From Streptomyces spiroverticillatus (GTDB lineage Bacteria > Actinomycetota > Actinomycetes > Streptomycetales > Streptomycetaceae), in the NCBI GenBank assembly GCA_014650415.1, contig BMUX01000007.1, positions 1 to 64,000 of the forward strand: a stretch of DNA of 64,000 bases, in the 5' to 3' direction. Both the position numbers and the translations under genes were made by a program. The notes beneath the pieces are model-generated. The model made no database searches and was not told the DNA's origin. It saw only the letters and a program-made list of their open reading frames with translations. Below, piece after piece: positions 42,841 through 51,369 of the stretch; the first letter of the stretch is position 1, and each line of letters begins with the position of its first letter.

Positions 42841-43641
42841 GTGAACAAGATCGTTGCAGACATGGCGGAGCGGCTCGCAGGCCTCCCCGGCATCAAGGCC
42901 GTCGCCCTCGGCGGAAGCCGCGCCCGAGGCGCCCACCGGCCCGACTCCGACTGGGACTTGGGCCTCTACTACCGGGGCGAACTGGACCTTCCGGCACTTG
43001 AGGCACTCGCCGCCGAGTACGCGGGCGAACCCGTCGAGGTGGCCGGGCCCGGCGGCTGGGGCCCGTGGGTGAACGGCGGGGCCTGGCTGAACGTGGACGG
43101 CGCCCAGGTCGACTGGGTGCTGCGGGACCTGGACCGGGTCGAGCGGGTCTGGCAGGACTGCCGGGAGGGCCGCTACGAGGTGGGCATGCAGGCGGGCCAC
43201 CCGCTGGGCTTCTGGTCGCCGACGTACGCGGGCGAGGTGGCGCTGTGCCAGGTCCTGGCCGACCCCACGGGCGGACTCTCGACCCTGCGCACGCAGACCG
43301 CCCACTACCCGGAAGCCCTGCGCACGGCGCTGATCGGGGCGGCCTGGGAGGCGGACTTCTCGGTGGCGAACGCGCGCAAGTCGGCGAAGGGCGGCGACGT
43401 ACTGCACGTGTCGCTGTGCCTGTCGAGGGCGTTCGGCGTACTGGCACAGGCGATGCTGGGCGACGCGCGGGTGTGGTGCGTGAACGAGAAGGGTGCGCTG
43501 GCGACTGCCTCCCGACTCCCTTCCGCGCCGGCCGACTTCACGGACCGGGTGGCGCAGTGCCTGCGCGGCCTGGACGAGGCGGCGGTGGAAGAGGCGGGCG
43601 TTCTGGTACGGGAGGTACGCCTCGGCCTGTCCGGCGGGTGA
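42841..43641 (+). CDS. Nucleotidyltransferase-fold protein
   Basis: 266 residues from GTG 42841. The N-terminal nucleotidyltransferase motif is complete: VALGGSRARGAHRPDSDWDL (GS...DxD). The C-terminal about 120 residues are helical, similar to the DUF4037-like or kanamycin-type partner region. It probably transfers a nucleotide to a small molecule or acts as an antitoxin-like NTase; the substrate is unknown. Divergent from the FAD oxidoreductase, 93 bp apart. The stop is followed by a hairpin. Confidence 0.8.
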   Translation: MNKIVADMAERLAGLPGIKAVALGGSRARGAHRPDSDWDLGLYYRGELDLPALEALAAEYAGEPVEVAGPGGWGPWVNGGAWLNVDGAQVDWVLRDLDRVERVWQDCREGRYEVGMQAGHPLGFWSPTYAGEVALCQVLADPTGGLSTLRTQTAHYPEALRTALIGAAWEADFSVANARKSAKGGDVLHVSLCLSRAFGVLAQAMLGDARVWCVNEKGALATASRLPSAPADFTDRVAQCLRGLDEAAVEEAGVLVREVRLGLSGG

Positions 43642-43660
43642 TTTCGGCCCGTCCGCGAAT

Positions 43661-43686
43661 GCGGCCCGCCCCCCGGCGCGGGCCGC
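43661..43686. terminator. Bidirectional terminator hairpin
   Basis: 9-bp stem GCGGCCCGC/GCGGGCCGC (43661-43669 with 43678-43686), 8-nt loop, between the convergent nucleotidyltransferase and lipoate ligase-like genes. Confidence 0.7.
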
Positions 43687-43704
43687 ACCGCCCCCCCCGT
43701 ACGC

Positions 43705-44775
43705 CTACGGAACCCGCGCCGTCCACTCCTCCGTACCGAACTTGGCCTCCGCCAAGGCCTTCGCCCGCGCCATCTCCTCCTCCGACACCGCACCCCTCTC
43801 CAGCCCGTACCGCCCCCGGAACGACGCGATCATCCGCTCGATGACGGCCTCCCGGGCCAGCCCGGTCTGCCGCCGCAGCGGATCCACCCGCTTCTTCGCG
43901 CTCTTGGTGCCCTTGTCGGACAGCTTCTCCTTGCCGATCCGCAGCACTTCCATCATCTTGTCCGCGTCGATGTCGTACGCCATCGTCACGTGGTGCAGCA
44001 CCGCGCCCTCGTCGGCGACCATCCGCTTCTGCGCCGCTCCCGCGATCTTCCCGGCGTCCGTGGCGATGTCGTTCAGCGGCTGGTACCAGGCCTTGACGCC
44101 CATGTCGGCGAGCGCACCGAGCACCCAGTCGTCGAGGTAGGCGTAGCTGTCCGCGAAGGACAGCCCCTGGACGAGGGCGCTGGGCACGGACAGGGAGTAC
44201 GTGATCGTGTTGCCCGGCTCGATGAACATCGCCCCGCCGCCACTGATCCGCCGCACCACCTGAATCCCGTGCCGCTCGGCGCCCTCCGGGTCGACCTCGT
44301 TGCGCAGCGACTGGAAGCTGCCGATGACGACGGCGGGCGCGCCCCACTCCCACACCCGCAGCGTCGGCGGACGGCGTCCGGCCGCGACCTCGGCGGTGAT
44401 GACCTCGTCGAGCGCCATGTGCAGGGCGGGCGACTGCGGGGCCTCGTGGATGAGCTGCCAGTCGTAGTCGGTCCAGTCCGTGGCATGCGCGAGGGCACGG
44501 CGCACGGCAACGGCGACGCCCTCGGAACTGAGCCCGAACATCACCGTCCCCTCGGGCAGCGACGCCTCGATCCGGGCGGCCAGCCCGGCGGCGTCCGTGT
44601 CGGCCGGAGCCCCCTCCAGCGCACCGTTGATGGCGACGATGGCCTCGTCGGGCTCCAGGAAGAAGTCACCGGCGACCCGTACGTTCCGCAGGACCTCGCC
44701 GCCGCGTCCGTCCGCCTCCGTGTCGAGGTCGACGACGACGAGCTTGCCGCCGGGGACCTTGTACTCACCGTGCAC
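43705..44775 (-). CDS. Lipoate-protein ligase A-like protein
   Basis: 356 residues from GTG 44775 with GGAGG 9 bp upstream. N-terminal about 90 residues (GEYKVPGGKLVVVDLDTEAD) are the lipoate-ligase accessory (LplA C-terminal-like) domain placed in front; the catalytic BPL/LplA domain follows with VVRRISGGGAMFIEPGNTIT and the Lys segment IAGAAQKRMVADEGAVLHH. It should activate lipoate or octanoate with ATP and load it on 2-oxoacid dehydrogenase or glycine cleavage proteins. This accessory-first order occurs in actinobacterial relatives. No lipoylated substrate protein gene is nearby. Confidence 0.87.
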   Translation of the reverse strand: MHGEYKVPGGKLVVVDLDTEADGRGGEVLRNVRVAGDFFLEPDEAIVAINGALEGAPADTDAAGLAARIEASLPEGTVMFGLSSEGVAVAVRRALAHATDWTDYDWQLIHEAPQSPALHMALDEVITAEVAAGRRPPTLRVWEWGAPAVVIGSFQSLRNEVDPEGAERHGIQVVRRISGGGAMFIEPGNTITYSLSVPSALVQGLSFADSYAYLDDWVLGALADMGVKAWYQPLNDIATDAGKIAGAAQKRMVADEGAVLHHVTMAYDIDADKMMEVLRIGKEKLSDKGTKSAKKRVDPLRRQTGLAREAVIERMIASFRGRYGLERGAVSEEEMARAKALAEAKFGTEEWTARVP

Positions 44776-44945
44776 TGTCTTCCGCCTCCGTTGCTCCACC
44801 CGGCACGCCAGCATGGCCGCATGGCCGCCTGGGCTGCGACAACGCTATCCCGGCCCCGGACATTCCTCCCATTCCAGGTCTCCGGCCGGGGCGAGGGGCG
44901 GAAAATCGGGGGCCGGGTGCCGCTCCGGGCCCCTAACCTGCCCGG

Positions 44946-45410
44946 ATGACCGAGCAGACACCGCCCGCCCACCCCTTCGTCCCGGCCGGATTCACCGCGC
45001 CCCGACTCCTCGAAACGGACGCCTTCCGACTCGTACCGCTGGCTCCCGAGCACAACGCGGGCGACCTCGCCGCCTGGACCTCCAGCATCGAACACATCCG
45101 CAGCACACCGGGGTTCGGCCGCAGCTGGCCGCCGCCGGAGGGGATGTCGGCGCAGGCGAACCTCGCCGACGTCGAGGAGCACCAAGCGGACTTCGAAGCG
45201 CGGAAGGGATTCACCTTCACCGTGCTCGACCCGGCGACCGATGAGGTCATCGGCTGCCTCTACCTCTATCCGGACTGGGACGACCCGTCCGTGACGTCGG
45301 TAAGGTCCTGGGTGCGTGCGGACCGGGCGGAGCTGGACGGGCCGCTGGTGCGGACGGTACGGGAGTGGCTTGCGGCAAAGTGGCCGTTCGAGAAGATCTC
45401 CTACCGGTGA
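44946..45410 (+). CDS. GNAT-family N-acetyltransferase
   Basis: 154 residues. The GNAT fold is seen in FRLVPLAPEHNAGDLAAWTS, the strand FTFTVLDPATDEVIGCLYLY and the helix SWVRADRAELDGPLVRTVRE. The acetyl-CoA pyrophosphate loop is short, and the protein stops at WPFEKISYR, a little earlier than usual. Substrate unknown. 49 bp upstream of the phosphatase gene on the same strand, possibly co-transcribed. Confidence 0.82.
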   Translation: MTEQTPPAHPFVPAGFTAPRLLETDAFRLVPLAPEHNAGDLAAWTSSIEHIRSTPGFGRSWPPPEGMSAQANLADVEEHQADFEARKGFTFTVLDPATDEVIGCLYLYPDWDDPSVTSVRSWVRADRAELDGPLVRTVREWLAAKWPFEKISYR

Positions 45411-45459
45411 GGCCGCCGGTGGGGTCGGCCTGTCAGTGGGGCGTGCTTTGCTGGACGGC

Positions 45460-46275
45460 ATGATCGATGACCAGCTTGTCGCCGCAGTGGAGGCGGCCGT
45501 CCGGGAGGCGGCCGCGACCGAGATCATGCCCCGCTTCCGTCAGCTCGCCGCGCACGAGGTGGTGGAGAAGAAGGGCCCGTACGACCTGGTGACGGTCGCC
45601 GACCGGGGCGCGGAGGAGCACCTCACGGCGGCCCTGACCCGGCTGCTGCCCGGTTCGGTGGTGGTCGGCGAGGAAGCCGTCCACGCGGACCCGGCGGCGT
45701 ACGGGGCGATACGGGGCGACGCCCCGGTGTGGATCGTCGACCCGGTGGACGGGACCCGCCAGTTCGTGGACGGGGAGGCGGGATTCTGCACGCTGGTGGC
45801 GCTGGCGCGGGGTGGTGAGCTCCAGGCGTCGTGGACGTTCGCCCCCGCGATGGACGAGATGGCGACAGCGGTACGGGGCCGGGGCGCGACCCTCAACGGC
45901 CGCCCCCTGCACGCCGGGTCGCCGGAGGCGGGTGCTCCGCTGCGGGTCGCGATCTCGAACCCCGACTACACGACCCCGGAGGAGAAGCACGCACTGCTGC
46001 GGCTGGCGGTGCCGGGAGTGGAGACCCGGCCGTGCGGGTCGGCGGGCCTGGAGTATCTGGCCGTCGCCCGGGGCGAGTTGGAGGCCGTCGCCTTCTCGTG
46101 GGAGCTGGCCTGGGACCACGCGGCGGGGCTGCTGCTGGTGGAGGAGGCGGGGGGCACGGACCGGACGCGAGTGGGGGAGCGGTATCGGATCACCGGGGGC
46201 AATGCGCTGCCGTTCGCGGTGGGGAGGGATGCGGGGGTGGTGGAGCGGGTGCGGGGGCTTTTGGCGGGGGAGTAG
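45460..46275 (+). CDS. Inositol-monophosphatase-family protein (histidinol-phosphatase-like)
   Basis: 271 residues from ATG 45460. Metal sites of the IMPase fold are present: GEEA (about 77-80), DPVDGTRQF (about 97-105) and WDHAAG (about 225-230). Length and the KKGPYDLVTVADRGAEEHLT segment match the group that includes histidinol-phosphatases HisN and inositol monophosphatases. Mg2+-dependent phosphate ester hydrolysis is expected; the true substrate is not fixed by sequence. Confidence 0.9.
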   Translation: MIDDQLVAAVEAAVREAAATEIMPRFRQLAAHEVVEKKGPYDLVTVADRGAEEHLTAALTRLLPGSVVVGEEAVHADPAAYGAIRGDAPVWIVDPVDGTRQFVDGEAGFCTLVALARGGELQASWTFAPAMDEMATAVRGRGATLNGRPLHAGSPEAGAPLRVAISNPDYTTPEEKHALLRLAVPGVETRPCGSAGLEYLAVARGELEAVAFSWELAWDHAAGLLLVEEAGGTDRTRVGERYRITGGNALPFAVGRDAGVVERVRGLLAGE

Positions 46276-46353
46276 CGCTTCTGGCCCGCCGGGTGTGGTG
46301 GGGGTTGGTCGGGTTCGGCACCCGGTGCCGGGGCGGGTTCCGTGCGGGTGAGT

Positions 46354-46440
46354 CGTGGCTGGTCGCGCCCACGCGGCGGAGCCGCAAATCAATGCAGCCC
46401 CGCGCCCCTGAAATGCCTGCCCTTCGGGCGGCATCGTCAG
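46354..46440. repeat. Streptomyces-type dispersed intergenic repeat
   Basis: The segment containing GTCGCGCCCACGCGGCGGAG, CCGCAAATC and GCAGCCCCGCGCCCCTGAAA is a phrase found again and again in Streptomyces intergenic DNA, and its last part recurs in this window at 8953-9000. It occupies the middle of the 216-bp gap 46276-46491. No gene seen. Confidence 0.6.
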
Positions 46441-46491
46441 GGAGGGGGCCCACCCCTGGGCACCCACGACCCGCCTGGGCAGAATGCGCGC

Positions 46492-47049
46492 ATGACAACA
46501 CCCGGCCCCACCCCCAAAATCACCCTCGTCCGCGGCGACATCACCGACCAGCATGCCGACGTGATCGTCAATGCCGCGAATTCGACCCTGCTCGGCGGCG
46601 GCGGTGTGGACGGCGCCATCCACCGCCGCGGCGGCCCCGCCATCCTCGCCGACTGCCGCAAGCTGCGCGCCTCCCACTACGGCCGCGGCCTCCCCACCGG
46701 CCGGGCCGTCGTCACCACCGCCGGAGACCTGCACGCCCAGTACGTCGTGCACACCGTCGGCCCCGTCCACCAGCCCCACCTCACCGGCGACGCCGACCGC
46801 GCCCAGTCGGAGCTGCTCGCCTCCTGCTACCGGGAGTCCCTGCGCCTGGCGGGCGAGCTGGGTGCCCACAGCATCGCCTTCCCGGCCATCTCCACCGGCG
46901 TCTACCGCTGGCCGCTCTCCGACGGCGCCCGCCTCGCCGTGCGCACCGTCCGCGAGGCCGCGCGCGAGCCGCTGCTGGACATCCGGTTCGTACTGTTCGA
47001 CGATGCCGCGTTCGCGCACTTCGAGCAGGCCCTGGTCGCGGCACCTTGA
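46492..47049 (+). CDS. Macrodomain (ADP-ribose-binding) protein
   Basis: 185 residues. Macrodomain signature DVIVNAANSTLLGGGGVDGA at the N-terminus and FPAISTGVYRWPLSDGARLA later, both contacting ADP-ribose. The YmdB-like size suggests O-acetyl-ADP-ribose or mono-ADP-ribose hydrolysis. It lies 49 bp upstream of the alkylation-repair gene on the same strand. A sirtuin, which makes O-acetyl-ADP-ribose, lies three genes on, on the other strand; the combination may be meaningful. Confidence 0.92.
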   Translation: MTTPGPTPKITLVRGDITDQHADVIVNAANSTLLGGGGVDGAIHRRGGPAILADCRKLRASHYGRGLPTGRAVVTTAGDLHAQYVVHTVGPVHQPHLTGDADRAQSELLASCYRESLRLAGELGAHSIAFPAISTGVYRWPLSDGARLAVRTVREAAREPLLDIRFVLFDDAAFAHFEQALVAAP

Positions 47050-47098
47050 TGTCGGATTTCCGCCAGCCGTCGAACCTCCGGTGACCGATGCTGGACCC

Positions 47099-48628
47099 AT
47101 GACACCGACCGAGACCGCAGCCGCCCCGGCCGCCGGCACCCGCGCCATGCACACCGACACCGACCGCTGTGTCCGCGCCGTGCAGTCCAAGGACGCGCGC
47201 TTCGACGGCTGGGTGTTCACAGCGGTCACCACCACCCGCATCTACTGCCGCCCGAGCTGCCCGGTCGTCCCGCCCAAGCCGCAGAACATGACGTTCTACC
47301 CGAGCGCGGCGGCCTGCCAGCAGGCCGGGTTCCGGGCCTGCAAGCGGTGCCGCCCCGACACCAGCCCCGGCTCCCCGGAGTGGAACGCCCGCGCGGACGC
47401 CGTCGCCCGCGCCATGCGGCTCATCCGGGACGGAGTCGTCGACCGCGAGGGCGTGCCGGGGCTGGCCGCCCGGCTCGGGTACTCCACCCGGCAGGTCGAG
47501 CGTCAGCTCCGCGCCGAGCTGGGGGCCGGGCCGCTCGCCCTGGCCCGCGCCCAGCGTGCCCAGACGGCCCGGCTGCTCATCGAGACGACCCCGCTGCCGA
47601 TGGCGGACATCGCCTTCGCCGCCGGGTTCTCCTCGGTGCGCACCTTCAACGACACCGTCCGCGAAGTCTTCGGCCTCGCCCCCAGCGAGCTGCGCGAACG
47701 CCGCAAGAAGGGGCAGGGCGGCCCGCAGACCCCCGGCGTGATCGCCCTCCGCCTCCCCTTCCGCGCCCCGCTCAACCCCGACAACCTCTTCGGCCACCTC
47801 GCCGCCACCGCCGTCCCCGGCGTCGAGGAATGGCGCGACGGCGCCTACCGCCGCACCCTCCAACTCCCGTACGGGCACGGCATCGTGGCCCTGTCCCCCC
47901 GGCCCGACCACATCGACTGCCGGCTCTCCCTCACCGACCTGCGCGACCTCACCCACGCCATCAGCCGCTGCCGCTGGATGCTGGACCTCGACGCCGACCC
48001 GGTCGCCGTCGACGAGCGGCTGAGCGCCGACCCGCTGCTCGCCCCCCTGGTGGCGCGGGCCCCCGGGCGGCGAGTGCCCCGTACGACCGACGCGGACGAG
48101 TTCGCGGTACGGGCCGTCCTCGGCCAGCAGGTGTCGACGGCCGCCGCCCGCACCCACGCCGCCCGCCTGGTCACCGCGCACGGCACCCCCGTCGACGACC
48201 CGGAGGGCGGCCTCACCCACCTCTTCCCGACCTCCGAGGCGCTCGCCGGGCTCGACCCCGAGACGCTGGCCCTGCCGCGCAGCCGCCGTACCACGCTCAC
48301 CACCCTGGTCGCCGCCCTCGCCGACGGCACGATCAAACTGGGCGTCGACAGCGACTGGGACGCCGCCCGCGCCCAGCTCCTCGCCCTGCCCGGCTTCGGC
48401 CCGTGGACCACCGAGGTCATCGCGATGCGCGCGCTCGGCGACCCGGACGCTTTCCTCCCCTCCGACCTCGGCATCAAGAAGGCCGCCCAAGGGCTCGGCC
48501 TCCCGCACACCCCGGCCGCCCTCACCGCCCGCGCCGCCGCCTGGCGCCCCTGGCGCGCCTACGCCGTCCAGCACCTGTGGGCCACCGACTCCCACCCCAT
48601 CAACCACCTTCCGAACCAAGCGAGTTGA
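47099..48628 (+). CDS. alkA: Ada-AlkA fusion: alkylation sensor and 3-methyladenine glycosylase
   Basis: 509 residues from ATG 47099. Domains in order: Ada zinc-binding domain (about 17-85) with the four Cys in RIYCRPSCPV and FRACKRCRP, whose methylation by DNA phosphotriesters turns on the regulator; AraC-type helix-turn-helix (about 100-195); AlkA N-domain (about 210-320); and the HhH glycosylase domain with LPGFGPWTTEVIAMRALGDP and the catalytic Asp in that stretch. It both senses methyl damage and removes alkylated bases. The next gene, 5 bp on, supplies the O6-methylguanine methyltransferase. Confidence 0.95.
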   Translation: MTPTETAAAPAAGTRAMHTDTDRCVRAVQSKDARFDGWVFTAVTTTRIYCRPSCPVVPPKPQNMTFYPSAAACQQAGFRACKRCRPDTSPGSPEWNARADAVARAMRLIRDGVVDREGVPGLAARLGYSTRQVERQLRAELGAGPLALARAQRAQTARLLIETTPLPMADIAFAAGFSSVRTFNDTVREVFGLAPSELRERRKKGQGGPQTPGVIALRLPFRAPLNPDNLFGHLAATAVPGVEEWRDGAYRRTLQLPYGHGIVALSPRPDHIDCRLSLTDLRDLTHAISRCRWMLDLDADPVAVDERLSADPLLAPLVARAPGRRVPRTTDADEFAVRAVLGQQVSTAAARTHAARLVTAHGTPVDDPEGGLTHLFPTSEALAGLDPETLALPRSRRTTLTTLVAALADGTIKLGVDSDWDAARAQLLALPGFGPWTTEVIAMRALGDPDAFLPSDLGIKKAAQGLGLPHTPAALTARAAAWRPWRAYAVQHLWATDSHPINHLPNQAS

Positions 48629-48633
48629 TCCCG

Positions 48634-49158
48634 ATGCCCCAGAAGACCCCACAGAGTATGTCCCAGAAACAGCACACCGTCGTCGACAGCCCCTACGGCC
48701 CCCTCACCCTCGTCGCCACCGACGGCGTCCTGTCCGGCCTCTACATGGTCGGCCAGCGCCACCGTCCCGCCGAGGAGACCTTCGGCGACCCCGACCCCGA
48801 ACCCTTCCCCGAGGTCATCGCCCAGCTCGAAGCCTATTTCCAGGGCGAGTTGACCGAGTTCACGATCCCGCTGGCCCTCCACGGCACCCCGTTCCAGCGC
48901 TCCGTGTGGGAACAGCTCCAGCAGATCCCGTACGGAGAGACCCGGACGTACGGCCAACTCGCCCAGGAACTGGGCAACATGGGGGCGTCCCGCGCCGTCG
49001 GCCTCGCCAACGGCAAGAACCCCGTCGGCATCATCGTCCCCTGCCACCGCGTCATCGGCTCCACCGGAAACCTCACCGGCTACGGCGGCGGCCTCGACCG
49101 CAAGCAGCGCCTCCTCGCCTTCGAGAGCGGCGCCCCGGCCGAAGCCGCCCTCTTCTAG
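48634..49158 (+). CDS. ogt: Methylated-DNA-protein cysteine methyltransferase
   Basis: 174 residues. The suicide-active Cys is in the PCHRVIG motif, preceded by RAVGLANGKNPVGIIV, with the helix-turn-helix RTYGQLAQELGNMGASRAVG for flipping the base. Removes O6-methyl groups from guanine. It directly follows the Ada-AlkA gene (5 bp), so one operon provides sensing, glycosylase and methyltransferase. Its 3' end overlaps the sirtuin 3' end by 4 bp (49155-49158). Confidence 0.95.
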   Translation: MPQKTPQSMSQKQHTVVDSPYGPLTLVATDGVLSGLYMVGQRHRPAEETFGDPDPEPFPEVIAQLEAYFQGELTEFTIPLALHGTPFQRSVWEQLQQIPYGETRTYGQLAQELGNMGASRAVGLANGKNPVGIIVPCHRVIGSTGNLTGYGGGLDRKQRLLAFESGAPAEAALF

Positions 49159-49871
49159 AGCGCCGCGAGCAACGTGGGCAGCGCCGTCCCGATCGGCTCC
49201 CGCACCACCTCGTCGGCCAGCGGATCGTACGGCGTCGGCTCCGCGTTCACGACGATCAGCCGCGCCCCGTGCTCCGCCGCGATCCCGGCCAGCGACGCCG
49301 CGGGCTGCACCTGGAGCGTGGAGCCGACCGCGACGAACACCTCGCACGCCTTCGCCACCAACATCGCACCGCCCAGCACCTCCGGGTCCAGCGCCTCCCC
49401 GAACATCACCGTCGCGGGCTTCAGGATCCCCGCGCACACCCGGCACGCCGGGTCGGGCTCGCCCGCGTCCACCCGCTCCAGCGCCTCGTCCATCGACGTC
49501 CGTGCGTGACACTTCACGCACACCACCGCCCGTGCGGTGCCGTGCAGTTCGAGCACCTTGCGGTCCGGCATGCCACCGAGCTGGTGCAGCCCGTCCACGT
49601 TCTGCGTGAGCACCCGCACCGCGAACCCGTCCCGCCGGTCCAGCTCGGCCACCGCCCGGTGCGCCGCGTTCGGCTCCGGGTTCAGGGCGGCCTGCTCCCG
49701 CCGCATCAGCCACGACCTGCGGCGGATCTCCGGATCGGCCATGTAGTAGCTGTACGTGACGAGCTTCTCGGCGTCCGGATCGCGCCGCCACAGCCCGCCG
49801 GGCCCCCGGTAGTCGGGGATGCCGGAATCCGTCGAGATGCCGGCCCCGCTGAAGATCGCCACAAGAGTCAT
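49155..49871 (-). CDS. Sirtuin (NAD-dependent protein deacylase, Sir2)
   Basis: 238 residues. Motifs in order: GAGISTDSGIPDYRG (NAD binding), TQNVDGLHQLGG, catalytic His in ELHGT, the zinc Cys pairs CVKC and CRVC, and VGSTLQVQPA. Uses NAD to deacylate lysines and yields O-acetyl-ADP-ribose. Convergent with the methyltransferase gene. It probably starts an operon with, or lies downstream of, the small membrane protein gene (49868-50314), which it overlaps by 4 bp. Confidence 0.95.
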   Translation of the reverse strand: MTLVAIFSGAGISTDSGIPDYRGPGGLWRRDPDAEKLVTYSYYMADPEIRRRSWLMRREQAALNPEPNAAHRAVAELDRRDGFAVRVLTQNVDGLHQLGGMPDRKVLELHGTARAVVCVKCHARTSMDEALERVDAGEPDPACRVCAGILKPATVMFGEALDPEVLGGAMLVAKACEVFVAVGSTLQVQPAASLAGIAAEHGARLIVVNAEPTPYDPLADEVVREPIGTALPTLLAAL

Positions 49872-50314
49872 GGGCGGAGGCTACGCGCGGGCTCCCGCAC
49901 CGTGCCACCGGAAATGTGCCGCTGGGACTCCTTCGCCAGCCACGGTGCGGTCACCGCCACGAACAGCCCGAACGCCAGCAGCCGTTGCAGTCCGGGCGAG
50001 TCCTGCACCCCGCTGTGCAGCAGGACGTACACGGCGTACGCATTGGCCGCGAGGTCCGTCACCATCACCGCGCACACCAGCCACACCCCGGCCGTACTCC
50101 GCCCGCGCACCGCCCCCAGGACGACCAGCGCCAGGGCCAGCGGGTCGAACAGCGTCAGCGAGGTCCAGTACACGTCGAGCCAGTACGGGGCGAACACGGC
50201 GTGCGACCGCACCCCGTGCACGAACAGGTCCGTCAGATGCGTGACCGTACCGATGGCCAGACCGACGACGTACACCGCGACGACGACCCCCCGCCACACC
50301 TGACGACCCCTCAC
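49868..50314 (-). CDS. Four-helix membrane protein, unknown
   Basis: 148 residues from GTG 50314. Four hydrophobic segments: VVVAVYVVGLAIGTVTHL, LFDPLALALVVLGAV, AGVWLVCAVMVTDLAANAYA and LLAFGLFVAVTAPWL. GTG overlaps the stop of the regulator gene and its own stop overlaps the sirtuin start, so the three are translationally linked. Sequence resembles small uncharacterised actinobacterial membrane proteins; no function is assigned. Confidence 0.7.
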   Translation of the reverse strand: MRGRQVWRGVVVAVYVVGLAIGTVTHLTDLFVHGVRSHAVFAPYWLDVYWTSLTLFDPLALALVVLGAVRGRSTAGVWLVCAVMVTDLAANAYAVYVLLHSGVQDSPGLQRLLAFGLFVAVTAPWLAKESQRHISGGTVREPARSLRP

Positions 50315-51291
50315 TCGCCCTCCCGATCCTGCGAGTTCACCAGGACGTCCCCCGCCCCTGTCCGGTAGTACAGCACGGACCGCCCCGCCCGGCGCCGCCG
50401 CACCAGCCGCGCGTCCAGCAGCACCTTCAGATGCCGCCCCACCGACCCCAGCGGCAGCCCGGTCAGCGCCACCAGGTGCGTGGTGCTGCGCGGCGCGTCC
50501 AGGAGTACGAGGACGGAGGCCCGGCCCCGCCCCAGCAGCGCGCCCAGCGCCTCCGGGGCCGGGGGCCGCCCCGGCTCGGCGAGCGCGCCCGCGCACGGGT
50601 AGACCACCGCGTACCGGCGCCCGCCCTCCCACGACACCCAGCTCGTGCCGAAGCTCACCGGCACGAACAGCAGCCGGGCCCCGGACATCTCCCTCGGCGC
50701 GTGCTCGTGCGTGTTGATCTGCAAGCGGTCGCCGCCCAGCCAGCGCATTCCCGGCCGCATGTCGTCCAGCGCCGCAGCCCAGCCGCCCCGGCTCAACTGC
50801 GCCGTCCGCGCGACGATGTCCGCCTCCAACACCCGTCTGCGTACCGGCCATTGAGGCAGTACCGTCTGCCGCCACACCCACTCCACGACGTCGGCGGCCC
50901 GGTCCGCGAGGTCCCGGCGGCACAGCTCGGGCGGCGGAGGGGAGCCCAGGGCGACGGTGAGATCGTCGTGCACCTCCTGCGGCGACCGCGCCCGCATCAC
51001 GGCCAGCTCCTCCTCGAAGCTCTGCCCGCCCTCGGCGGCGGGGGTCGGGGTGATGAAGTCCGCGTTCCAGTGCGGCCGGAACGCGGCGTCCAGGAGGAGC
51101 GGGGTGAGCGGATCGGCGCGGACCAGCTCCCGGAAGGCTGGCAGGTGCTCGGCCAGCCAGGAGCGCTCGCCGGGATGCACGGCCGGGGCGTGCCCCTGGA
51201 GCAGCTTCAGGCTGGAGATTGCCTCGCTCAGCGGGGAGACGACGAACCGCCCGCGCGCGAGCGTGTCCGCGTCCACCTGCCACCACCCCAC
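50311..51291 (-). CDS. ArsR-like winged-helix regulator (DUF5937-type)
   Basis: 326 residues from GTG 51291 (GGAGGGG 7 bp upstream). The N-terminal about 230 residues form an uncharacterised ligand or regulatory domain (DUF5937-like: FVVSPLSEAISSLKLLQG at its start). The C-terminal ArsR winged helix reads TTHLVALTGLPLGSVGRHLK and LVRRRRAGRSVLYYRT. Divergent from an MFS exporter gene with a perfect inverted repeat in between, so it likely represses that exporter until a drug is bound. Downstream it is coupled to the membrane protein gene. Confidence 0.85.
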   Translation of the reverse strand: MGWWQVDADTLARGRFVVSPLSEAISSLKLLQGHAPAVHPGERSWLAEHLPAFRELVRADPLTPLLLDAAFRPHWNADFITPTPAAEGGQSFEEELAVMRARSPQEVHDDLTVALGSPPPPELCRRDLADRAADVVEWVWRQTVLPQWPVRRRVLEADIVARTAQLSRGGWAAALDDMRPGMRWLGGDRLQINTHEHAPREMSGARLLFVPVSFGTSWVSWEGGRRYAVVYPCAGALAEPGRPPAPEALGALLGRGRASVLVLLDAPRSTTHLVALTGLPLGSVGRHLKVLLDARLVRRRRAGRSVLYYRTGAGDVLVNSQDREGE

Positions 51292-51313
51292 GCCGGCCCC
51301 TCCCCTTGATGAC

Positions 51314-51333
51314 GTTTCGCGTGCCTGCGAAAC
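51314..51333. promoter_or_regulatory. Probable operator GTTTCGC-N6-GCGAAAC
   Basis: Perfect 7-bp inverted repeat with a 6-bp spacer, centred in the 78-bp gap between the divergent regulator and MFS genes. The place, symmetry and lower GC fit the binding site of the adjacent winged-helix regulator. Confidence 0.6.
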
Positions 51334-51369
51334 ATTACGTCTCCGTACGGCCCCTCCCAGACTCCTGCC

